DNA of 39,735 nucleotides from JBBDXA01 sp040902585 (GCA_040902585.1 JBBDXA010000075.1:1-39735); one strand, 5' to 3'; positions 24,512-32,685 are shown, counted from the first letter of the stretch. Notes: generated by a model not told the origin, from the letters alone. Numbers and translations are program-made.

Positions 24512-24636
24512 GGGTGCCACGGGTCGCGGAGGTCTGCCGACGAGACCCGTGCCGGCGGGCCGTTCGCTCTTGATTCGGGCGTCATCACCCCCATTGCACG
24601 GGGCAGCTCGCCAAGCCTCGCCGCCCCGTGGCACCC
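24512..24636. repeat. Long-range inverted repeat GGGTGCCACGGG
   Basis: GGGTGCCACGGG (24512-24523) faces CCCCGTGGCACCC (24624-24636). Inside, CACGGGTC pairs with GACCCGTG (near 24544), and GCACGGGGC with GCCCCGTG near the right end, so each side can also fold alone. Confidence 0.85.
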
Positions 24637-24797
24637 GACGCAACCTCACAACGATCCTTCCCCCCGCGTCCGTCGTACCGTTACACACGGAGCGAAACCC
24701 GCCGCCTTTAATGCTTCGGCGCAGCCGATCCGATACCACGTGGGGAGACGTTGCCGACCGGTCCTGTGAGGCCGATAACTGAAATTCGCGCGATCGA

Positions 24798-24837
24798 GAT
24801 TTCCTGATATCTCGATTTCATGATTTCAGGATTTGTC
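24798..24837. repeat. Octad array GATTTCAT x5
   Basis: Five consecutive 8-mers: GATTTCCT, GATATCTC, GATTTCAT, GATTTCAG, GATTTGTC. It ends 22 nt before the start codon of the hddC-gmhB gene. Confidence 0.85.
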
Positions 24838-24859
24838 TCCCCCGCGCAGGGATTTTGCC

Positions 24860-26182
24860 ATGAAGCTCGTTGTGCTGGCCGGTGGACGCGGCACCCGCAT
24901 GGGTGACCTGGCGCGGGATCTTCCCAAGCCGATGATCCCCATTGCCGGCAAACCCATCCTCGAACATCAGCTCGCCATCGCCAAACGGCACGGCATCCGC
25001 GATGTGGTCCTGCTCACCGGTCACATGGCGGAGGCGATCGAACACCACTTCGGCGATGGCTCGCGCCTCGGCCTGAACATCACCTACTCGCGCGAAGAAC
25101 AACCGCTCGGCACCGCCGGCGCGATGAAGGCAATCGAATCGCATCTCACCGAAGACTTCCTCGTTTTCTACGGCGACACCCTCTTCGACCTCGACCTTGA
25201 CGCCCTCATCGCCCACCACCGCGCGAAGAAGGCGATCGCCACGCTTGTCGTCCATCCCAACGATCACCCGCATGACAGCGACCTGGTCGAAGTCGATGGC
25301 GATGACCGCATCACTGTCATGCACCGCAAGCCGCACCCGCGGGATGTGTACCGTCGCAATCTGGTGAGCGCGGCGTTGTACGTGATGTCGCCGAAGGTGC
25401 TGCAATCGGTGACGCCTGACATTTCATCCGACTTCGGCCGCGACATCTTCCCGCAGCTCGCCCGGGAGCAGGCTGCGATCTACGCCTGGAACACGCCTGA
25501 GTACATCAAAGACGTCGGCACACCGCATCGGCTCAAGGAAGTCGAGCGCGATCTAATCAATGGTAAAGTCGCCCGCATGAATCGCCGCCACGCGCGGCCG
25601 GCGATTTTTCTTGATCGCGACGGCGTCATCAATGAAGACCATCCCGACATGGTGCGCACGCCGGATGATTTCCACCTGCTGCCAGGCGTTGCGGAAGCGG
25701 TGAAGAAGATCAACAAGTCAGATTACGTCGCCGTGCTCGTCACGAATCAGCCCATGATCGCCAAGGGTTTCGCGAGCGAGGCTGATCTCGACGCCATTCA
25801 TGCGAAGCTCGACACATTGCTGGGCGAGCGCGGGGCGTATCTCGATCGCATCTATTACTGTCCGCATCATCCGGAGGCGGGCTTTGAAGGTGAGCGTATC
25901 GAACTGAAGATCGAGTGCGATTGCCGCAAGCCCAAGGCCGGCATGCTCACGCGTGCCGCCAAGGAAATGAACATCGACCTGTCGCGCTCGGCGATCGTCG
26001 GTGATCGTTCAGTAGACATCGAAGCCGGCCGACGCGCGGGCGTGCGCACCGTGCTCGTCCGCACCGGTCAGGCCGGCGGCGACGGCAAAATCAACGTGCA
26101 GCCTGATGACGTGGCGGACGACCTTGCGCAGGCGGTGGACCTGATTCTCTCCAGTGCCGTTTCTTCCACAGGAGCTCGCTGA
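24860..26182 (+). CDS. Fused heptose-1-phosphate nucleotidyltransferase and heptose-1,7-bisphosphate phosphatase (HddC-GmhB)
   Basis: 440 residues in two enzymes. Residues about 1-235 are a nucleotidyltransferase: MKLVVLAGGRGTRMGDLARD with LPKPMIPIAGKPILEHQ, then VFYGDTLFDLDLD. Residues about 243-430 are a GmhB-type HAD phosphatase with the nucleophile in IFLDRDGVINED, the zinc site CPHHPEAGF...CDCRKPKAGM and the acidic loop IVGDRSVDIEAGRRAG. Together they remove the C7 phosphate and then attach a nucleotide to heptose 1-phosphate. The companion kinase favours the GDP-D-glycero-alpha-D-manno-heptose route, though the nucleotide cannot be told from sequence. The ATG is preceded by AGGG. The stop codon abuts the hddA start. 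Confidence 0.9.
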   Translation: MKLVVLAGGRGTRMGDLARDLPKPMIPIAGKPILEHQLAIAKRHGIRDVVLLTGHMAEAIEHHFGDGSRLGLNITYSREEQPLGTAGAMKAIESHLTEDFLVFYGDTLFDLDLDALIAHHRAKKAIATLVVHPNDHPHDSDLVEVDGDDRITVMHRKPHPRDVYRRNLVSAALYVMSPKVLQSVTPDISSDFGRDIFPQLAREQAAIYAWNTPEYIKDVGTPHRLKEVERDLINGKVARMNRRHARPAIFLDRDGVINEDHPDMVRTPDDFHLLPGVAEAVKKINKSDYVAVLVTNQPMIAKGFASEADLDAIHAKLDTLLGERGAYLDRIYYCPHHPEAGFEGERIELKIECDCRKPKAGMLTRAAKEMNIDLSRSAIVGDRSVDIEAGRRAGVRTVLVRTGQAGGDGKINVQPDDVADDLAQAVDLILSSAVSSTGAR

Positions 26183-27178
26183 ATGATCGGCACGCAAACC
26201 CCCTTCCGCATCAGCTTTGCCGGCGGCGGCTCAGACCTCGCAGCCTTCTACGAACGCGAACCAGGCTGCGTGCTGTCCACTTCCATCAACAAGTACATGT
26301 ATATCCTCATCCACCCCTACTTCGATCCGGGCAAAACGCTCCTGAAGTACGCCAAGACCGAACTGGTGGACAAGCTCGATGACATTCAGCACCCGCTCAT
26401 CCGCGAAGCCCTGCGCAAGTTCAACGTGACAGGCGTCGATATCAACTCCATCGCCGACATCCCCGGCGGCACCGGACTGGGTTCCTCCAGCGCCTTCACC
26501 ACCGGCCTGCTCCACGCCCTCTACGCTTACGTCGGTAAGTACCCTTCCAAAGAACGCCTCGCCAGTGAAGCGTGTGAAATCGAAATCGAAATCCTGCGCG
26601 AACCCATAGGCAAGCAGGACCAGTATGCCGCGGCCTACGGCGGGCTCAACTTCATCACCTTCTTCCCCAACGGCAGCGTCGGCGTCGAACCGATCCGCCT
26701 GTTGCCTGACAAGTTCCGCGAGCTTCAGGAAAACCTGGTGATGTTCTACCTCGGTCAGAACCGCAAGGCCGGTGACATCCTCAAGCATCAACGCGACCGC
26801 ATGATGAGTGAAGGCAAAACCATCGACAACATGCGAAAGATGTGTGGCCTTGCCCGCACCCTGCGCGACAGCCTGCAAAGACAGAATCTCGATGACTTCG
26901 GCTCCATCCTCCACGAAGGCTGGGTACTCAAGCAGTCGCTCTCGGAGAAGATTTCATCCAGCGATGTGGATCACTACTACAAGCTCGGCACCGACAACGG
27001 CGCGGCAGGCGGCAAACTCCTCGGAGCCGGCGGCAGCGGGTTTCTGCTCTTCTACTGCAAGAAGGAAAACCAGGACAAGTTGCGCGAAGCCCTCGGCCTG
27101 CGACAGATCAAGTTCCGCTTCGATACCTTCGGCTCCAAAGTCTTTTATGTAGGCGATGCGACGATGGACTGGGAATAG
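26183..27178 (+). CDS. hddA: D-glycero-alpha-D-manno-heptose 7-phosphate kinase (GHMP family, HddA-like)
   Basis: 331 residues. The N-terminus TPFRISFAGGGSDLAAFY and the GHMP motif IPGGTGLGSSSAFTTGLL, followed by EPIGKQDQYAAAYGGLN and a C-terminal AGGKLLGAGGSGFLLF, identify a GHMP sugar kinase of the HddA type. It phosphorylates the C1 hydroxyl of heptose 7-phosphate with ATP, giving the substrate of the GmhB domain encoded just upstream. The start codon immediately follows the upstream TGA, with AGGAG 8 nt before, so translation is coupled. Glycosyltransferases follow after a heptad palindrome. Confidence 0.9.
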   Translation: MIGTQTPFRISFAGGGSDLAAFYEREPGCVLSTSINKYMYILIHPYFDPGKTLLKYAKTELVDKLDDIQHPLIREALRKFNVTGVDINSIADIPGGTGLGSSSAFTTGLLHALYAYVGKYPSKERLASEACEIEIEILREPIGKQDQYAAAYGGLNFITFFPNGSVGVEPIRLLPDKFRELQENLVMFYLGQNRKAGDILKHQRDRMMSEGKTIDNMRKMCGLARTLRDSLQRQNLDDFGSILHEGWVLKQSLSEKISSSDVDHYYKLGTDNGAAGGKLLGAGGSGFLLFYCKKENQDKLREALGLRQIKFRFDTFGSKVFYVGDATMDWE

Positions 27179-27183
27179 ACGGG

Positions 27184-27322
27184 GGAAAGTGGAAAGTGGA
27201 AGGGGGAAGGTGAAAAGTTTCAAACGCGGAGAACGCCGCAGGACTAACTTCTGACTTTGTACTTTCCACTCTTCACTTTCGACTTCTACTTTCCACTTCC
27301 CACCTTCCACCCTCCACTTTCC
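27184..27322. repeat. Inverted heptad array GGAAAGT/ACTTTCC
   Basis: The left arm is GGAAAGT x2, GGAAGGG, GGAAGGT, GAAAAGT. After a mixed centre the right arm is ACTTTGT, ACTTTCC, ACTCTTC, ACTTTCG, then, after a 1-nt slip, ACTTTCC, ACTTCCC, ACCTTCC, ACCCTCC, ACTTTCC. It occupies almost the whole gap between hddA and the glycosyltransferase start. Confidence 0.93.
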
Positions 27323-27330
27323 CCCCACCC

Positions 27331-28269
27331 ATGCACCTGACCCTCGCCATCGCAACATGGAACCGCGCGGAGCTGCTCGCCGAAACACTGGCGAGTCTGG
27401 CCACGCTCGATGTGCCCGATGGCGTCACATGGGAAGTGCTGGTCTGCGACAACAACTCCAGCGACCACACGAAGGCCACCGTGGAAGAGTTCGTCGCGAT
27501 GAAGGCTCGCGGCGCGGTCCTGCAAGGCAAGGCCGGCCTGACGGAAGTCCGTTCTCTCTTTGAACCCACGCAAGGCAAGAGTCACGCCCTGAACCAGATC
27601 CTGCGCGAAGCGACCGGCTCGTGGGTGCTGTTCCTGGATGATGATGTCCTCGTCGATCCGCAGTGGTTAAAAACCTACGTGGAAGCAATCGCGCGCCATC
27701 CGAAGGCGGGCGTCCTCGGCGGCGCGGTGCTGCCGCGCCTCTATAAGGATGTGCGCGGCAAGCAGGCGTTTCTACTCGAACACTACCCCGGTGCCTATGG
27801 CGTACTCAAGCTCGATGCGGATACACCCATCGGCGACCCCACGCCTTCGCCCGGCGGCGCGAACATGGCGGTCCTGCGCGAAGTCGCTCAGAAGCACGGC
27901 TTCGCTCTGAACTTCGGCATGATCGGCGGCGAGCGCATCGCCGGCGAAGATGCGGGCATGGCGATCAACATCCTCCGCGAAGGCTACCAAGGCTGGCTGC
28001 TCGCCGATGCGAAGGTGCTGCATCACACGCCCAGCGATTCTCTGACCAGGCGAAGACTCTGGCAATGGCAGAAGGGCTTCGGCCGGGTGCGGGCGTTTTG
28101 CAGGGGCAAACCGCAGAAGGGAAAATTCGGCATCGCGTGGTGGGCCTGGCGCGAGATGATCCGCCTGTGGCTGGGCGTGATCGTGCGCTGGCGGCCCTGG
28201 CCGACGAAGGGCTACTACCATGCCTACGTCGTGGCGGCGCAGTACTGGGGCTACATGACCGCCAAGTAA
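27331..28269 (+). CDS. Family 2 glycosyltransferase
   Basis: 312 residues with a GT-A fold. The N-terminus LTLAIATWNRAELLAETL and VLVCDNNSSDHT bind the nucleotide; the metal-binding DxD motif is in VLFLDDDVLVDP; and the acceptor region has GEDAGMAINILREGY. There are no long membrane segments until a moderately hydrophobic C-terminal stretch (MIRLWLGVIVRWRPW). It transfers a sugar from a nucleotide donor to a glycan; GDP-heptose from the adjacent genes is a possible donor (inference). The start gives MHLTLAIATWN with no Shine-Dalgarno, since the upstream sequence is the end of the heptad palindrome. Confidence 0.88.
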   Translation: MHLTLAIATWNRAELLAETLASLATLDVPDGVTWEVLVCDNNSSDHTKATVEEFVAMKARGAVLQGKAGLTEVRSLFEPTQGKSHALNQILREATGSWVLFLDDDVLVDPQWLKTYVEAIARHPKAGVLGGAVLPRLYKDVRGKQAFLLEHYPGAYGVLKLDADTPIGDPTPSPGGANMAVLREVAQKHGFALNFGMIGGERIAGEDAGMAINILREGYQGWLLADAKVLHHTPSDSLTRRRLWQWQKGFGRVRAFCRGKPQKGKFGIAWWAWREMIRLWLGVIVRWRPWPTKGYYHAYVVAAQYWGYMTAK

Positions 28270-28297
28270 TCCGCCCGCGCCAGCCGATGGAATATCC

Positions 28298-29224
28298 ATG
28301 CCCACCGTTTCGGTCCTCATCCTGTCGCACAACAACGCGAGCTACATCGCCGAGGCGATCGCGTCCGCCATCAGTCAGACCCACAAGCCTTCGCAGGTGC
28401 TGGTCATTGATGACTCGACCGATGACAGCCCCGGCATCATCGAATCCTTCGAGCAGTCGTCGGGCGGACTCGTCAAGCTCATGCGGGTGCCCCAATGCAA
28501 TGTCTCCCGCGCTCGCAACATCGGCCTCGATGCCGCGTCAGGCGATTTTCTTTCCTTCCTCGATGCTGACGACATCTGGCTTCCCACCAAGCTTGCGAGA
28601 CAGGTTGAACTGCTCGATGCGAATCCCCAGGCGGTGGGCTGCTACGCGCTCTACTTTGATTTCGTCAACACACTTGATGATCGCCAGCGACGCGTGCCGC
28701 GTACAGGTGCGGATGATCCTGACCTCGAGCACGTGCTCTTCGAGCAGAACCTTTCATCCTCGACGACCCTGTTTCGTCGCGAGGTGATGGGTGATCTGCG
28801 CTTCGATGAAAATTCGCCTGATGCCGAGGACACGATCTTCGCCGCGGAGCTTCGCTTGAAGGGCCGATGGCGGCTGATCGACGAACCGCTCATCGCCAAA
28901 CGCATCCATCCGAATCAGGCGTCCACATCGAGCAAACATCGCCTGCGCAATGTGGCGGCCCGCCTGCGCTGGATGAAGGATCGACGCGACGCCATCGGCG
29001 CAGTCGCGGCCGACGCCATGATCGAAAGGCAGACTCAAGGCCTCATCGGCTGGATGGAAGGGCTTTACTGGAACCGCGATCTGGCGTCGCTGAAATTTGT
29101 CAGGCCGGAGGTCGAGCGCATCTGTCCCGAGCACTACGCACGCAGTTTCATCAGCCGGACGCGCCTGTTGCCGCGCTGGATGTATCGCCTGCGCGACATG
29201 GTGACGGGCAGGCGCGGGGCATGA
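28298..29224 (+). CDS. Family 2 glycosyltransferase
   Basis: 308 residues, GT-A fold: VSVLILSHNNASYIAEAI, VLVIDDSTDDSPGI, the conserved CNVSRARNIGLDAASGDFL, and the DxD motif in LSFLDADDIWLP; catalytic Asp/Glu candidates are in SPDAEDTIFAAEL. The C-terminal region is basic and may associate with the membrane. It follows the preceding glycosyltransferase by 28 nt and is likely co-transcribed. The two proteins differ enough to add different residues to the same glycan. Donor and acceptor are not identifiable. Confidence 0.88.
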   Translation: MPTVSVLILSHNNASYIAEAIASAISQTHKPSQVLVIDDSTDDSPGIIESFEQSSGGLVKLMRVPQCNVSRARNIGLDAASGDFLSFLDADDIWLPTKLARQVELLDANPQAVGCYALYFDFVNTLDDRQRRVPRTGADDPDLEHVLFEQNLSSSTTLFRREVMGDLRFDENSPDAEDTIFAAELRLKGRWRLIDEPLIAKRIHPNQASTSSKHRLRNVAARLRWMKDRRDAIGAVAADAMIERQTQGLIGWMEGLYWNRDLASLKFVRPEVERICPEHYARSFISRTRLLPRWMYRLRDMVTGRRGA

Positions 29225-29271
29225 TCACCGGCTGACGTTTTGTGAGTCCATTTGAATCGGTTTGGGTGGCT

Positions 29272-29347
29272 GGGGCTGAGTCCGCGAAGCCCCGGCCGAT
29301 GGGCGCACAGGGTTGACCGGGCCGGGGCTTGCGCGGACTCCAGCCCC
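29272..29347. repeat. Inverted repeat GGGGCTGAGTCCGCGAAG
   Basis: GGGGCTGAGTCCGCG with AAGCCCCGGC (29272-29296) faces its near-complete complement (29321-29347), with two single-base indels. It lies between the stop codons of convergent genes, so it could act as a bidirectional terminator, though no T-run follows. Confidence 0.88.
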
Positions 29348-29358
29348 AGCCCCTTGAT

Positions 29359-29964
29359 CTACCCGCTGACGTGATCGCAATCCTTCAAGTGAAATCGCAA
29401 CGGCTTCATCGCCCAGTCACCGGCGTAGTGGATGCCGATGCGCGGAGTGACTTCGATTCTGTTTGAAGGCAACGCCCGGCTCCGCACCTGTTCGATGAAG
29501 AGCATGTCGCTCGTCACCAGGTCCACTCCATCGAGGGCGCGATCGATCTTCATCGCCTGACACAGCTTCGCGGGGCCGGAGCAGAGATCGCGATCGCGTT
29601 TCGTGTTTGGGCCGCGATGGTTGCGCATCCTGTCGATGCCTTCGGTGGGTTCCAAGGCGCGAAGGAGCACGGCTGTGGGCTTGCCTTCGACCTGAGCGAC
29701 GACGTTCATGCAGAAGTGAAGCCCATAGGTGAAATAGACGTAGGCATGACCACCATCGCGCCACATGGAGGCGTTGCGGACGGTGCGGCGACCGCCGAAG
29801 GTGTGAGCCGCGCGGTCGGGAATGCCGAGGTAGGCTTCGGTTTCGACGATGAGGCCGGCCAGGCGCGTGCCATCCTCAAGGAGACGCACAAGCCGCTGAC
29901 CGAGCAGGGCGCGGGCGATGGTGATGGGCGAGCGGCGGAAGAAGGGGCGGGCAAGGCGGGGCAT
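29359..29964 (-). CDS. DNA-3-methyladenine glycosylase (AAG/MPG family)
   Basis: 201 residues of the Pur_DNA_glyco family, which excises alkylated and deaminated purines. Visible motifs are ITIARALLGQRLVR, the catalytic IVETEAYLGIPDRAAHTFGG with the general-base Glu, RRTVRNASMWRDGGHAYVYF with the base-flipping Tyr, and the C-terminal PRIGIHYAGDWAMKPLRF. Length and motif order are normal. The start MPRLARPFF fits the family; the upstream frame runs into repeats. It is convergent with the glycosyltransferases and divergent from glutamine synthetase. Confidence 0.93.
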   Translation of the reverse strand: MPRLARPFFRRSPITIARALLGQRLVRLLEDGTRLAGLIVETEAYLGIPDRAAHTFGGRRTVRNASMWRDGGHAYVYFTYGLHFCMNVVAQVEGKPTAVLLRALEPTEGIDRMRNHRGPNTKRDRDLCSGPAKLCQAMKIDRALDGVDLVTSDMLFIEQVRSRALPSNRIEVTPRIGIHYAGDWAMKPLRFHLKDCDHVSG

Positions 29965-30004
29965 GAGGCCGCATTGTAAGGATGGGCGCAAAGACCCACC
30001 CACA

Positions 30005-30030
30005 CCCACCCACAGGAGTGGGTGGGCTTT
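30005..30030. repeat. CCCACCCAC/GTGGGTGGG hairpin, copy 2
   Basis: A 9-bp stem with loop AGGA, followed by CTTT, and directly upstream of an octad array as copy 1 is beside a heptad array. An extra CCCACC unit precedes the left arm. Confidence 0.9.
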
Positions 30031-30036
30031 CACGGC

Positions 30037-30084
30037 ATTACTTCGTTACTTCGTTACTTCGTCACTTCGTCACTTCGTCACTAC
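30037..30084. repeat. Octad array GTTACTTC/GTCACTTC x6
   Basis: ATTACTTC, GTTACTTC x2, GTCACTTC x2, GTCACTAC in perfect 8-nt register. It ends 28 nt before the glutamine synthetase ATG. Confidence 0.95.
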
Positions 30085-30112
30085 AACAGCCGTTTGTGTT
30101 AGCTTATCCCCC

Positions 30113-31525
30113 ATGACACCCAAGCAAGTATTGCAACTGGTCAAGCAGAAAAGAATCGAATTCATCGACTGTCGCTTCATGGATTTTCCAGGCCTCTGGC
30201 AGCACAAGACCTATGTCGCCAGCGAGCTCACCGAGGCGACGTTCACCAAGGGCTTCGGCTTCGATGGCTCCACCGTGCGCGGCTGGCAGCGCGTAAATGA
30301 ATCCGACATGATCCTCGTGCCCGTCGCCGACACCGCGCGCGTCGATCCCTTCTTCGAGCACCCGACGCTCACCTTTATCTGCGATGTGAAAGACCCCATC
30401 ACGAAAAAGGAATACTCGCGCGACCCGCGCAGTCTGGCCCGCAAGGCTGCGAATTATTTGAAGAAGACGGGTATTGCGGATACCGCCTACTTCGGGCCGG
30501 AGATGGAGTTTTTTATCTTCGACAGCGCGCACTACGAGCAGACGATCAACGGCGCATCCTACTCGGTGGACTCGGTCGAAGGCATCTGGAACAGCGGGCG
30601 CGCTGACGCGGCGAACCTGGGTAATCAGGTGCGGCCAAAGGAAGGTTACTTTCCGATTCCGCCGATGGACTCGATGCAGAACCTGCGCAGTGAGATTGTG
30701 GATGTGATGCTGGCGATGGGCCTGCCCGTGGAAGGCCATCATCACGAAGTCGCCACCGGCGGTCAGGGCGAAGTCGACCTGCGGCAACAGGACCTGGTCA
30801 CGATGGCCGACACGTGCATGATGTACAAGTACGTGGTGAAGAACGTCGCGGCCCGGCACGGCAAGGTCGCGACCTTCATGCCCAAGCCACTCTTTGGCGA
30901 TAACGGCTCAGGCATGCACACGCATTTCTCGCTCTTCAAAGACAAGAAGCCGCTCATGGCGGGGCGACACTATGCGGGGCTGAGTCAGGTCGGGCTGTAC
31001 GTCGTGGGCGGGCTGCTCAAGCACGCCAAGAGCCTGATCGCGTTCACTAACCCGACGACCAACAGCTTCAAGCGCCTCGTGCCCGGCTACGAAGCCCCGA
31101 CGCAGCTCACCTACAGCTCGCGCAACCGCACGGCTGCGATCCGCGTGCCTGTCTACTCCGACAACCCCGCGACCAAGCGAATCGAATTCCGCTGCCCTGA
31201 TTCTTCGTGCAATCCTTATCTCGCTTTCGCCGCGATGATGATGGCGGCAATCGACGGCATCAAGAATCAGATCGATCCCGGCTCGCCGCTGGACAAAGAC
31301 ATCGCGGAACTCGACCCGGCGGAACTGGCGAGCATCGACCTGGTGCCACACGACCTGGGCGAAGCCCTCGATGAACTGGAGAAGGACCACGCCTACCTGC
31401 TCGAAGGCGGCGTGTTCACGGAGGATGTGATCAAAGGCTGGATTCAGTACAAGCGCGAGATCGAAGTGGCGGCCCTGCAGGCGCGGCCGCATCCGCATGA
31501 GTTCAGTATGTATTTTGATGTGTGA
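30113..31525 (+). CDS. glnA: Type I glutamine synthetase
   Basis: 470 residues, full length for a type I enzyme that makes glutamine from glutamate, ammonia and ATP. Motifs: GFGFDGSTVRGWQ, YFGPEMEFFIFDS (metal ligands), VEGHHHEVATGGQGEVDL, KPLFGDNGSGMHTHFSLF (ATP site), NPTTNSFKRLVPGYEAP (glutamate site) and RIEFRCPDSSCNPYLAFA. In the region where beta-type enzymes carry the adenylylated tyrosine (KNLYDL), this protein reads KDIAEL, so the tyrosine is missing and GlnE-type control is unlikely. The start ATG has no Shine-Dalgarno and follows an octad array. Confidence 0.95.
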   Translation: MTPKQVLQLVKQKRIEFIDCRFMDFPGLWQHKTYVASELTEATFTKGFGFDGSTVRGWQRVNESDMILVPVADTARVDPFFEHPTLTFICDVKDPITKKEYSRDPRSLARKAANYLKKTGIADTAYFGPEMEFFIFDSAHYEQTINGASYSVDSVEGIWNSGRADAANLGNQVRPKEGYFPIPPMDSMQNLRSEIVDVMLAMGLPVEGHHHEVATGGQGEVDLRQQDLVTMADTCMMYKYVVKNVAARHGKVATFMPKPLFGDNGSGMHTHFSLFKDKKPLMAGRHYAGLSQVGLYVVGGLLKHAKSLIAFTNPTTNSFKRLVPGYEAPTQLTYSSRNRTAAIRVPVYSDNPATKRIEFRCPDSSCNPYLAFAAMMMAAIDGIKNQIDPGSPLDKDIAELDPAELASIDLVPHDLGEALDELEKDHAYLLEGGVFTEDVIKGWIQYKREIEVAALQARPHPHEFSMYFDV

Positions 31526-31601
31526 GCGCGCGGCGCGTATCGTATTGGTGGCTGCGGGTATCGGCGTTCGAAAACGCAGAAGCAAGCCTCCGGAGGTCCA
31601 C

Positions 31602-32057
31602 ATGCTGGACAAAGACCAAGAACCGCGAGGCCCGTTAAGTCCCCTGCAAATCTTCTTCTGGGTCGGTGGATTCTGGCTCGTGTTCAAGCTGGTGTTGGAA
31701 GCCATCATCCCCTTCGAAGTACAATACAAAACGGCGGAGACCGCTATCGCCAAAGCATGGCTCGTCATTGACCTCGTCACCCTGATGCCAATTGCAGGCG
31801 TGACTGGTGACATGGGACGATGGGGCTTCACGATCGCCGGAGCAATCGTCCAAGCGGCAGTCATCTCATGCGTCATTTACTTTATTTCGTGGGCCATGGC
31901 GCGCCAACGATTAAAGAAGTGGAATCAACGCTTGAAAGACAAGCTGTGCCCGCGTTGCGGGTACGATCTGCGGGCAGGTGGCGAAGATTGCCCGGAATGC
32001 GGATGGCAAAAGAAGAAGGAACCGGAGGATCGATCGGATCGCCTCTGGAGGTTTTAG
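31602..32057 (+). CDS. Small membrane protein with C-terminal zinc ribbon
   Basis: 151 residues: three predicted transmembrane segments (LQIFFWVGGFWLVFKLVLEA, AWLVIDLVTLMPIAGV, GFTIAGAIVQAAVISCVIYF), a basic linker, and the zinc ribbon CPRCGYDLRAGGEDCPECG with a CxxC-CxxC arrangement, a tail common in planctomycete proteins. The CGGAGG site 5 nt before the ATG clearly decides the start. It follows glnA by 76 nt but may have its own function; none is recognised. Confidence 0.75.
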   Translation: MLDKDQEPRGPLSPLQIFFWVGGFWLVFKLVLEAIIPFEVQYKTAETAIAKAWLVIDLVTLMPIAGVTGDMGRWGFTIAGAIVQAAVISCVIYFISWAMARQRLKKWNQRLKDKLCPRCGYDLRAGGEDCPECGWQKKKEPEDRSDRLWRF

Positions 32058-32072
32058 CCGCCGAATGACGGT

Positions 32073-32603
32073 TCACTCTTTTATCCCCAAATCCGCCTTC
32101 GTAAAGAGCGCATCGAATGCGAAGCCCGCGCCTTCGATGTTCTCCCTTGCCCCTTCCTGCCGGTCGATCACCGCAATAATCTTCACCACTTCGCAGCCGA
32201 AGCTTTGAATCACCTTCGCGGCTTCGAGCACCTGTCCGCCGGTAGTGGCGACGTCTTCGACGATGAGGATGCGTTCGCCCTTTTCCATTTTGCCTTCGAG
32301 CTGCTTGGCGGTGCCGTAGTCCTTTTTCTGGTTGCGGATCAGGACGCTGGGCAGGCCGGTGGCCATGGAGGCGGCGGTGACGAGCGGGATGCCGCCCAGT
32401 TCCGCGCCTGCGAGACGATCAACTTTTCCCGATGCCTTCACGCGCTCGGCAAACATCGCACCCAGCGCGGTGAGGATGGCCGGCTGCGTCTCGAAGAGGT
32501 ACTTGTCCATGTAGTACTTGCTCTTGCGTCCGCTGCGAAGGGTGAAGTCACCGTGCAATAAGGCGGCATCGCAGATCTGTTTGGCGAGTTCCTGTTTGGT
32601 CAT
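32073..32603 (-). CDS. pyrE: Orotate phosphoribosyltransferase
   Basis: 176 residues. It joins orotate to PRPP to form OMP in pyrimidine synthesis. Family features: DFTLRSGRKSKYYMDKYLFE, the RNQKKDYGTAKQLEG flexible loop with its catalytic Lys and the PRPP-binding motif ILIVEDVATTGGQVLEA. A TATACT hexamer (complement at 32611-32616) would be a -10 box 7 nt before the ATG, making the mRNA nearly leaderless. The heptad array immediately upstream supplies the only -35-like sequence. It is convergent with the zinc-ribbon gene. Confidence 0.94.
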   Translation of the reverse strand: MTKQELAKQICDAALLHGDFTLRSGRKSKYYMDKYLFETQPAILTALGAMFAERVKASGKVDRLAGAELGGIPLVTAASMATGLPSVLIRNQKKDYGTAKQLEGKMEKGERILIVEDVATTGGQVLEAAKVIQSFGCEVVKIIAVIDRQEGARENIEGAGFAFDALFTKADLGIKE

Positions 32604-32634
32604 GCGGCGAAGTATAGCGAAGAAGAAAGGTCCT

Positions 32635-32676
32635 GAGTCAGGGGTCAGGGGTCAGGAGTCAGGAGTCAGGAGTCGG
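32635..32676. repeat. Heptad array GAGTCAG/GGGTCAG x6
   Basis: GAGTCAG, GGGTCAG x2, GAGTCAG x2, GAGTCGG in perfect 7-nt register between the isomerase stop (32686) and pyrE start (32603). Same unit as the reverse complement of 22761-22802. Confidence 0.95.
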
Positions 32677-32685
32677 GCCCCTCCC

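Larger units (their letters stand above)
24389..24859. other. Divergent intergenic region of the heptose locus
   Basis: 471 nt between gmhA and the hddC-gmhB gene. It contains a long inverted repeat (24512-24636) and an octad array (24798-24837). AGGG lies 8 nt before the ATG at 24860. I see no convincing promoter hexamers and no RNA gene. Confidence 0.5.

Noticed and set aside
29918..30112. An N-terminal extension of glutamine synthetase reading through the octad array.
   Set aside because: The extension is translated from repeats and the antisense of the glycosylase gene; the protein from ATG 30113 has normal family length.
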